From positions 1 through 64,000 of the forward strand of contig JAHHTH010000003.1 in the NCBI GenBank assembly GCA_020024755.1: DNA of 64,000 nucleotides, read 5' to 3'. Shown here piece by piece: positions 55,952 through 64,000 of the stretch (position 1 is the first letter of the stretch; each line of letters opens with the position of its first letter). The position numbers and the translations under genes are program-made. This DNA is from Mycoplasmataceae bacterium (GTDB lineage: Bacteria; Bacillota_I; Bacilli_A; Mycoplasmatales; Mycoplasmoidaceae). The notes below the pieces were generated by a model. It saw only the letters and a list, made by a program, of their open reading frames with translations, was not told the origin of the DNA and made no database searches.

Positions 55952-56455
55952 ATGAAATTAGGTAGAAAAATGAAATTGGCTCTAGGATTAAGTCTTGGAG
56001 CAATTGCAACAACTGCTGCTGTAACAACTATGGCAGTATCTTGTGGACGAGAATCAGAAAGTCAACTAACTGGCAATAAATATATTCCATCTAGTGCACT
56101 TGAAAAGATGAACGCTAATATAGCTAAGTACCAACCAATTTTAGAAGAAGAACTACCCCCAGGACAAAAGCTTGACAATTATGAAGCAAAAGTTTGAACT
56201 GAAGGAAACGATTTTTGTGGGAAATTGACATATACTGCAACAATCGAAGGAAAGTTAACAACAGTATTATATGACATAAGAATTACTTTACCTAGTGTTG
56301 ATGGGTTCTACAACGCTAATCTAATTGAATCACTAGTAGAAGATGGAGTTGAGCAACCTACAGAAAACGGAGGCCAACAAAAACTTCCAAAGACTGTGGT
56401 AGATGAACAACTTGAATCATTATACACAGGGGTAGTTAAAGAAAGTAAATTCTAA
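55952..56455 (+). CDS. Small lipoprotein
   Basis: 167 residues. The signal peptide is M-K-L-G-R-K-M-K-L-A-L-G, with a hydrophobic core and lipobox T-M-A-V-S-C-G, shared with the 53426 product. The mature domain (about 35-160) is hydrophilic with alternating strands, and no family is recognised. GAGGAG precedes ATG 55952. It is a lipid-anchored surface protein and probably a member of a paralogous family whose signal peptides are homogenised while the mature parts diverge. Confidence 0.82.
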
Positions 56456-56473
56456 TTAGATAAATTGATAGTT

Positions 56474-56502
56474 AAAAATGCCTAGTTTTGCTAGGTATTT
56501 TT
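56474..56502 (+). terminator. Rho-independent terminator
   Basis: AAAATGCCTAG pairs with CTAGGTATTTT around TTTTG with one G-T pair, followed by T. The next 155 bases up to 56657 hold nothing else. Confidence 0.85.
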
Positions 56503-56657
56503 AATCTCCTTAGAATGAATGTAATTGATCTAAAAGCAAGCTTAATTTTTCAATAAAACATATCTTAATTTACCAAAAGAATTAATTCAAATTAATAACT
56601 TTTGTAAATCATAGCAAATGAAACACACTTTTTCATTTACAAAAAGTCCTATTTGTG

Positions 56658-56682
56658 ATATATTAAACTTTGTTTAATATAT
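56658..56682 (+). promoter_or_regulatory. Perfect inverted repeat at the permease start
   Basis: ATATATTAAAC-TTT-GTTTAATATAT, 11 pairs, ends three bases before ATG 56686. It contains -10-like TATATT and TAATAT, and there is no ribosome binding site. It may be an operator or a 5' hairpin. Confidence 0.5.
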
Positions 56683-56685
56683 ATT

Positions 56686-59600
56686 ATGAGAATACTATTT
56701 AAGCAATTTTTCAATTCATTTAAAAAGAATCATTTCAATATATTCAGCTTATCGATTCTAACAACTGCATTATGTTTTGTTATTTCGGGAGCTGTTAATC
56801 TTTCATCATCATTTATTAGCTCAATTAACTACCTAAATGGAGAAGGTGATAAGGCAGGGGTTGTCTCAGAAGCACCTAAATCATTTGGTAGATTAGATTT
56901 CTCATATAGTACTACACCTAAAACAAGAGCAGCAGAAGGTGTTAACATTATTGGTTCTTCATTATCTCTAGTGCCTTCTACAACAGATCCTACTAAGTTT
57001 GAAAGAAAAGATAATACACTATTCTGTTTCAATAAATCAGACTTTATAGATGCAGGTGGTAAGGCATTTAGAAATAATAACCTATTCGAATATAACAATG
57101 GATATTCATACAATCCAAATGAAACAGACATAACTACAATGTTTAAAAGAGATGACTCTATAGTGCATCCAATTTGAGCTAATACAAATGGTACTGTTAG
57201 AATGATTATTACTGATGGGATTCCGGCTAATAGAGCTTTTACTTATTCATTTGTTAATCCAGATGGGAAAGTTCTATATAACCCAGCTAATATGATTTTT
57301 AATAAATGAGGTGTACCTACAAATGTATTTAGTAAGGGTAACCTTGTAAATGATATTACTTTATTCTTTACATCTACTATGTACAACAAAGATACATTGA
57401 ATACTTATCCTAATTGATGTGATGACAATGGTGTAGCAATAGCACAAGATGCTTACAAGAGAACAAAAGGTAAAGAAGGTGCACTTGATAAGTATGAATA
57501 TACATGTAAGTTCAATCCAGCTTCTTATGAACTTGCACAACTAAGTGCATTCTATCCTACATATGAAATTGGAAAGTATATTAAGGTTTATGAAAATGTA
57601 CCTACATACGATTTTACAGTTAACCTATCTAGTGATTCTTCTACATCAAGTATTTTAAAGACTTATTTATCTTCAAGACCTAATGCTGTAATTGATATCT
57701 TTAATGAAATCTTTCAATCAAATAATATTACAAGAGGAGATATTAACTATCCTGCCTTTGTAAATGGTAAAAAGATTAGTGATACTATTTCAATTAAAAA
57801 GGATGCTGATAATAATGTCTCTATTCAATTAGCACTTCCTGATGAACAATTTATTGATCCAACTGACCCAACACCAGCTGCTGATCAATTAGTAACTAAT
57901 AAAACAATTTATCTAAATAACTTCTCTAATAACTTATCTTCATTATTCACAAGTAAGCTATATGATAAGTTCTTACAAGATTTATCAACATATTTAGTTA
58001 CTCAAGATATTTCCATGTCTAAGGAAGAAGAATACTTTACTCATGATGCTAAATCTGATTTAGATATGCTATTTGTTAATAAAGGTAAAGCTGCTAATAA
58101 CTCAGTAGTAGTTTCAGAAGGTTCTAATATTCATGACGATAACGATATCAATGAAGCAAAAAGAATGATGAATGCAAGAGTTAATGGTAAAGTAGGAAGA
58201 CAAGCTTTCTATGCACTTTATAACCTTTTATGTAAATTACCTCAATCGGTAATTGATAGCTTAGGTCCTTTACCAACCCCATCTAAAGCACAGGAAGCTC
58301 TAGGAATGAATGGTCAAAATAGAAGAGTACTATATAACTTTACTAAATACTTAGCACAACGTATTTGTGCTAAGTTATCTGTTTTACCTACAGATGAAAT
58401 TCCTTCTAATTTAATTAGTGATCCAGATTTTAGAACTTTTGGTTTTTTAATGTCTGGTGCATCTACTACATTCTATTCTCAGTATGGTATCTTTAGATTC
58501 TCTTCTTCAAAAACTGAGATTGCTTGTAACCCATATGGATGAATTAATCCTGTGCATATGAATCCACCTGCACTATACTTTTATAATTTCCAATCTTCAA
58601 TGGTATTAATTAATGAAGCCTTTGCAATTGAAAATAAAAAGAAATATCTACCTAAAACAGATCCAGGTACAAAGATCAAACTTTATAAAGATAACATTGA
58701 TGCAATTGTAAATAATCCAAGTAATGATACACAATCTAAGATAAATAGTGCATTTGCTAAATGATATGAAACACTTAGTGATGAAAATAAAGTTTTAAGT
58801 GAATCTTCTATTATTGAAGTATTTAAAAGTTATCCTTTAATTTTTGATGCATGAAAAGATGTTTTACCTAGTGAATATAAAATCAATTATCAAAACAATT
58901 CTTTCTTAATCAATGGTTTTGCTTTAAGTCCTGATTTTGCTTTTCCAATTTTATCACCAACTTCACCTATTCCTAACCCACAATCTCAAGTATTAATTTA
59001 TGTAACTCCTGATGCTTTTAATGGATTAGGATACAACGAAAATGATGTGTTCTCATATTACTCTTATTTATCAACAAAACATAGTGATCAAGAAGTTGTT
59101 GATATTGTAAACAACTATATGCAAAAAGAATATGGTACAAGTTTATTTAATATTGCTCCTATTAATGAAGCTGATTTCTTGCAAACTGTTTGACTAAGAA
59201 CTTATTTCCCAACTAAGGTTGTGACATTAGTTGCTGTGTTTGCTATTGTGTCTGCTGTTTTCTTATTGTTACTTTCTTTATTTACAATTTCATTCTTGAT
59301 GAAATCGTTAATTAAGAATTTATTAGAACCTATTTCTATCTGTATTGCTAATGGTACTCCTTTCTCTAAAGTGTTATGAGCTATTCTATTTAACATTATG
59401 ATTATTACTACAACTACTTCAATGTTAGGTTTTACGATTGCTTATTTCTTACAAAAACCATTCTTATCTCTATTCTCTTCTATTTGATTTATTCCTACTG
59501 CTACAACTTGATTTACTCCTACTATCTTTGTGCCTTTAATGGTTGGTACATTTGGAGTATTAGCTATTCTATTAACTGTTATCTTAAAGAAAGCATTTAA

Positions 59601-62265
59601 GAAACCAGTTCCAGAAATTATTGCTAATAAAGAATCTATTAAAATCAACAAATTCACAAATGCAATGCGTAATACAAAAATTAAAATGCAATTATTACCT
59701 AAGATGTCATTTGGATTTAGTTCTATCAATTTAGGTAGATTAGGATTATTAGCAATCTTAGGTGCATTAAGTGTTGGTACAATTAGTTCATCTATTACTA
59801 TTAATGCTAAGTTCAATGAATCAAGCCACTTAACTCAACAAGCTAGAGATTATAACTATGAATATCAGTTACAAAATGTAAATGAATCAACAGGATTATA
59901 TAAAGCACAATCAGAAACTAGATTAGGTTTTGAAGATCTAGAAATTGGAATTGTTTCACTATATGGTAATAATCGTGGAGATGGACCAACTGGTTATCCA
60001 TATACAAAAGCTGATTTACAAGCACGTCAAGTTATTAATCATACTAACAAACTTGAACCAAACACATCTAATCCAGGTTACCTATCAAATTTAGTTTTAC
60101 CTTCATATGCTATTTATCAAGACTTACAAAAGTTTAAAACAGATATTCTATACAACTCAGTTGGTTCTATTTTCTTATTAAAAGTTAAAGTAAATATTAT
60201 GGTAGCTGATATTAATATCTGAGACTTCGTTGAACCTTCTTTCCCAACTTGAGTAGTTGATCAAATGGAACATCAAGTGGAAATCTTTAAAGATGCTATT
60301 ATGAAATACTATGGGGAATGATATTACAAATTCTTAGATTTAGCATTTAATGAAGAAGGTGAAAAACCTATTATTAACAACATCCGTACAGATGATAATG
60401 ACAACCCATTAGATTTACACCTTAATAATGTAACTGAGGATGATTCTGGATATTATTATGCAGAAATTCTAAGACCAGGTTTAAATCCTAAAAAACCTAA
60501 TGTTTATCGTACTAAGACATTCTATGTTTGACCAGACTCTAGTGAAACATACTGAGATGATGCTAATGCGATTGCTGCAAGATATGAACCAGCTCTTGGA
60601 ACTGAAGTTACATTAGATGCATCAAAACAATCATTTACTAAAGTTCAAGGTGGAGATATTAATAAATATGATCCAACGGCTCTTGGTGCTGTGCTTGATA
60701 TAAAACCAGAAGATGAAATTATTTGACACCATATTCCAGCATACAATAACTCAAGAGAATTTTCAGGTGACAAGATCTCAGGTGTATTTGGTTCTAACCC
60801 AGTTACTGATTTAAGATTAAATGATGAAATGCTAAGATTTATTTCAGTTATTTTCTCAGATCCAAGAACAAGTGTATATGATGCAAAATTAACATGTGGT
60901 ATTATTCCATATGATCCATATGATAAAGAAAAGAATCCTTTAGGCTCTGAAAAAGTGACTAAGGTTAATGCGATGCTTTCACATAAAAAAGGTGAATACC
61001 CAATTGAAATGTATGGTATCAAACCTAATAGTAATTGTTTCCCAATTATTGATTCAAACTCTAATGAAGAAATATCATCTAGATTATTTACTAATGCATC
61101 AGAAGACAATACATATAATGTTATTGTAAATAATGGTTTTGCACTTAAGTATGCAGTTAAAGAAGGAGATACATTTAATATTGATGTATTAAACAATTCA
61201 TTAAGTAATTCATATAATGTAATGAATAATTTTGTTACTATGAATAACAACCCAATTAATAATAAACATAAAATTAAAGTAGTAGGAATTAGTTCAGATT
61301 CATTTGGTGAAAAAGTTTATATTGATCAAAAGACTGCAAATAATCTAACAGGATTAGATAAGATGCATATCTATGGAGAAATTAGACCACCATTAACCGG
61401 TGTACAAACAGCAAGTAATATTAACCGTATTCAACCAGATATTAATGACTATGATGCTAAGAAGTTCCCATTCAATACAATAGTTTCAAAAGAAAAGGAA
61501 ATGTCTATCTCTAAATCTAATGTATCATTCTATACTTATGCTAACTGTTGATGTACACTTCAAAATGTTTATGAGGTTGGAGAATTCCCTAAATATAATA
61601 CTTTAGATTCACTATTAACTTTTGATCATTCAATCTTATTAGAACAAGCAAATCAAATTAAGAATAAATTGGATGCTTCATTTGATGCAACTGATAATCC
61701 AGATTTAAGAAATAGAGTATTGAATTATTATGACAATAATTTCAATAGTAATAAGATCAAACAAGTATTAGAAAATACAAATAATGTTATGTTATTAAAA
61801 CCGGCTCAATCATTCATTCTACCAACTGATGTAACTAATGAAGTATTTAATATTGTTTCTAATTTATCTACTACATTAATTGTTACTAGTGTGTCATTAT
61901 TGATTCCGCTATTAATTCTTGTATGTATTTCTACTTGTTTAAGTGTGATTAGTGGATTAATGAAACAAATTAATTTATTAAAGGTATTAGGATATTCAAA
62001 TAGAAATATTATTATTATGTTATTAATATCATTCCTACCTGTATTTATCATTGCTTCTATTCTTGGATTAGGTATGGTATTTGGAATTAGTTATGGTATT
62101 CAATTCATTATCTTCAACTTATCTTCTGTATTTATTTATCCATATGTTCAACCATTACCAGTTATATCTGCAATTTTAGTATTAGCTGTTATCTTCAGTA
62201 TTGCTTTAATTGCATCATGAACTAAGATGAATAGAAGTAAGTTAGATACTGCAATTAAATTCTAG
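56686..62265 (+). CDS. Giant FtsX/MacB-type ABC transporter permease
   Basis: 1859 residues. An N-terminal membrane segment (about 18-42) is followed by an 800-residue extracellular region. A first membrane block (about 845-985) has three to four helices, another single segment lies at about 1020-1045, and a second large extracellular region follows. The final FtsX block (about 1715-1850) carries L-M-K-Q-I-N-L-L-K-V-L-G-Y-S, the typical cytoplasmic loop. This is a duplicated MacB/FtsX layout in one chain. Similar very long permeases paired with ATPases are known in mycoplasmas. It works with the ATPases at 62275 and 63311, and its substrate is unknown. More than a dozen TGA codons read as Trp. 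Confidence 0.88.
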
Positions 62266-62274
62266 GAGGTTAAG

Positions 62275-63306
62275 ATGAGTTTTGTAGAATGTAAAAATGT
62301 TTCTTTTAAAGTTTCTAATGAAGATGACAATAAAGTAATCTTAAATAATATTAACCTAGACATTGATCAAGGTGACTTTATTGCCATCTTAGGAAAATCA
62401 GGATCTGGAAAAACAACTCTTCTTAATTGCATGGTTGGTTTGATTGAACCAACAAATGGACAAATTATAGTTGATAACCATATTGTCAATGAAATGAATG
62501 ATGCTGAAAAAACATATTGAAGAAGATACGATGTTGGGTATGTATTTCAAAACTATGGATTAATTGAAATATTAAGTGTTTATGATAACATTGCTCTATC
62601 AACAGATTTAAGTAGCCAATTCTCAATGCATGCAAAGAAGATTGACCCATCATATGAACGTCACGAAAAAGTAGATCATAATAAAATTGCAACCCTAATG
62701 AAACGTCTTAATATCTGACACCTTAAGGATAAGTTTCCACATGAACTATCTGGAGGACAACAACAAAGAGTTTCTTTATCAAGAATTATTTCAAAGCAAC
62801 CAAAGATTATTTTTGCTGATGAACCTACTGGTGCACTAGATCATGAAACAAGTATTGAAGCAATGGATTTATTGCTAGAATTAAATTGTTCTGGTTCAAC
62901 TATTATTATGATTACACATAATGAAGAGTTAGTGAAGTATTGTAACAAAGTAATTAGAATATCAGATGGAGAAATCATTAAGAGATATGATAACGATAAC
63001 TCTAAACTAAAGGAAGCAATGATGAACAAGATGGCACAAGAATTAGATTCAGCTAATTCATTATATGAAAATAATCAAACAGATTCTGGATTATGATTTA
63101 GAGGTAATTTAACTTCTGAAAATTCGGTAACTGTTAGAGCACTTCCTCAGAGAGAAATAAAGGTTATTAAACAAACACCTCAAGTAAAATTAGCACCACC
63201 TCCTGCACCAAAGAAAAAAATAAATAACCAATGAATCAGCCACCCTTATAATGAAGCTAAAGTAAAACAAGATATAGCTAATCTTGAAGCAAAAGGAGGT
63301 AAGTAA
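62275..63306 (+). CDS. ABC transporter ATP-binding protein (MacB/LolD type)
   Basis: 343 residues. Walker A is G-K-S-G-S-G-K-T-T (about 40-48), signature L-S-G-G-Q-Q-Q-R (about 158-165), Walker B I-I-F-A-D-E-P-T-G-A-L-D (about 179-190) and H-loop I-T-H-N. A C-terminal extension of about 90 residues is Pro/Lys-rich. The family powers FtsX-type permeases. AGGAGG lies 9 bases after the permease stop and just before ATG 62275. The gene is 9 bases from the permease and 4 bases from the next ATPase, so the three form one operon. Confidence 0.92.
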
Positions 63307-63310
63307 TTTC

Positions 63311-64000
63311 ATGAAAGATAAAATTGCTAAAAAAGAATATAGAGCACATAAAAAACAAGAAAAACTTACCTACAAACAAAAACTTAAGGAAAACAAAAAA
63401 TATATAAAAAATAAAACTATTAATAAAAGTTTTCCTAAGACTTCAACACTTCCTGATAATATTGCTATTAGATCAGAAGCAGCTTGAAAAATTGTAGCTG
63501 TAGAAGACAAAAGATATGATTTGGTAAAAGGATCTAGTATTGATATCAATGTTGGTGATTTCACAATTATTTTTGGTGAATCAGGTTCTGGTAAAACTTC
63601 ATTTCTTTCATTACTATCTGCTCTTGAAAGACCTAGTGAGGGGAATGTGTGTATATTTGGTGAAAATACATGCACAATGAATAATGACGAATTAACTGCA
63701 CTAAGAGAAAAATATGTAGGTTATATTTTCCAACAATATGGTTTATTAAGAGATATTACTGTATTAGAAAATATTCTAATCACATGTAGTGATGAAGATA
63801 AAAAAAGAATTATTAGTAAAAACCATAATTACAAAAAAGAATATACTGCCTTAGTAAAATCTAAACAACAAATAGTTAATTCATTACCAGACAATACTTT
63901 CACTCATAAAAAGCAAGAACACTATAACTTAAATCAATTTGAGCCAATGCTATGGGTTTATATGACACCATACCCAATTGAAGCTGATATCTCTTATATT
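63311..64000 (+). CDS. Second ABC transporter ATP-binding protein (partial at window end)
   Basis: 230 codons are visible and the frame is still open at the window end. A very basic N-terminus of about 45 residues precedes the ATPase domain, with Walker A G-E-S-G-S-G-K-T-S (about 93-101) and the Q-loop Y-I-F-Q-Q-Y-G. An insertion rich in Lys and Asn follows, where the signature would be expected further on. AAAGGAGGT at 63292-63300 fixes ATG 63311. An in-frame ATG 27 bases earlier lies inside the previous gene and before the ribosome binding site. Two distinct ATPases for one duplicated permease suggest a heterodimeric motor. Confidence 0.85.

Noticed and set aside
59442..59816. Antisense reading frame inside the giant permease
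   Set aside because: It is a shadow of a conserved membrane region; there is no start signal and no recognisable product.
63284..63310. Upstream start for the second ATPase
   Set aside because: The AAAGGAGGT site lies downstream of it and fits ATG 63311.

Overview
The window is low-GC DNA from a Mollicute (Mycoplasma, Malacoplasma or Ureaplasma-like). UGA is read as tryptophan throughout: phosphoglycerate kinase, PtsG, RNase R, Lon and HipA are intact only under that reading. With glucose PTS, pgk, a SemiSWEET and many surface proteins, the organism looks like a sugar-fermenting, host-associated mollicute. The species cannot be fixed from sequence alone. No rRNA, tRNA, CRISPR array or complete insertion sequence was seen.

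Layout. (1) 342-11586: a surface peptidase locus with three large papain-like (C1A) proteins, each with an N-terminal signal and a C-terminal anchor, and one thioredoxin-like surface protein between the first two. Their catalytic residues are graded: one complete, one with Asn replaced by Asp, one missing His and Asn. (2) 11744-13917: pgk, an EIIB-like membrane protein whose phospho-Cys is Ser, and a lone zinc-ribbon protein. (3) 14039-21274: a 2411-residue repeat-containing surface protein, convergent with a RimI-like acetyltransferase. (4) 21882-25619: a small surface antigen, then a small membrane protein and ptsG (C-B-A order). (5) 25751-31494: a frameshifted membrane gene, a DUF4238-like gene, SemiSWEET, and the secG-rnr-licA-like cluster. 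(6) 31685-34533: an ABC exporter operon, followed by a well-delimited small RNA.

(7) 34745-52434 is an accessory, conflict-like island. Three DUF4143-type ATPases with a nuclease-like C-terminal motif lie at its edges. Two have operator-like or tandem-repeat DNA in front of them. Between them is a seven-gene minus-strand operon (47414 to 38032): an unknown 675-residue protein, a Lon lacking its substrate-recognition domain, a Fic-like protein with a ruined active site, and four genes carrying five copies of the module found at the N-terminus of the Fic-like protein. Divergent from it are two paralogous structured sRNAs, a hipBA toxin-antitoxin pair with two matched operators, and a second Fic-like protein with the same N-terminal module. 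This island is the best candidate for an undescribed system.

(8) 52775-56455: small lipoproteins with near-identical signal peptides, a second copy of the 21882 antigen sharing only its ends, and a roughly 0.6 kb structured minus-strand RNA candidate. (9) 56686-64000: a giant FtsX-type permease with two ABC ATPases, the second cut by the window end.

Two regulatory themes recur. Many surface-protein promoters (TTGACA, 16-18 bp, TATACT/TATAAT) are followed at once by a stem-loop at the predicted mRNA 5' end, and three carry a G-rich spacer touching the -10 box. One of those is a pure G9 tract, suggesting phase variation. In contrast, the ATPases, HipB, SecG and a small divergent gene sit 6-10 nt after a -10 box and are probably leaderless.
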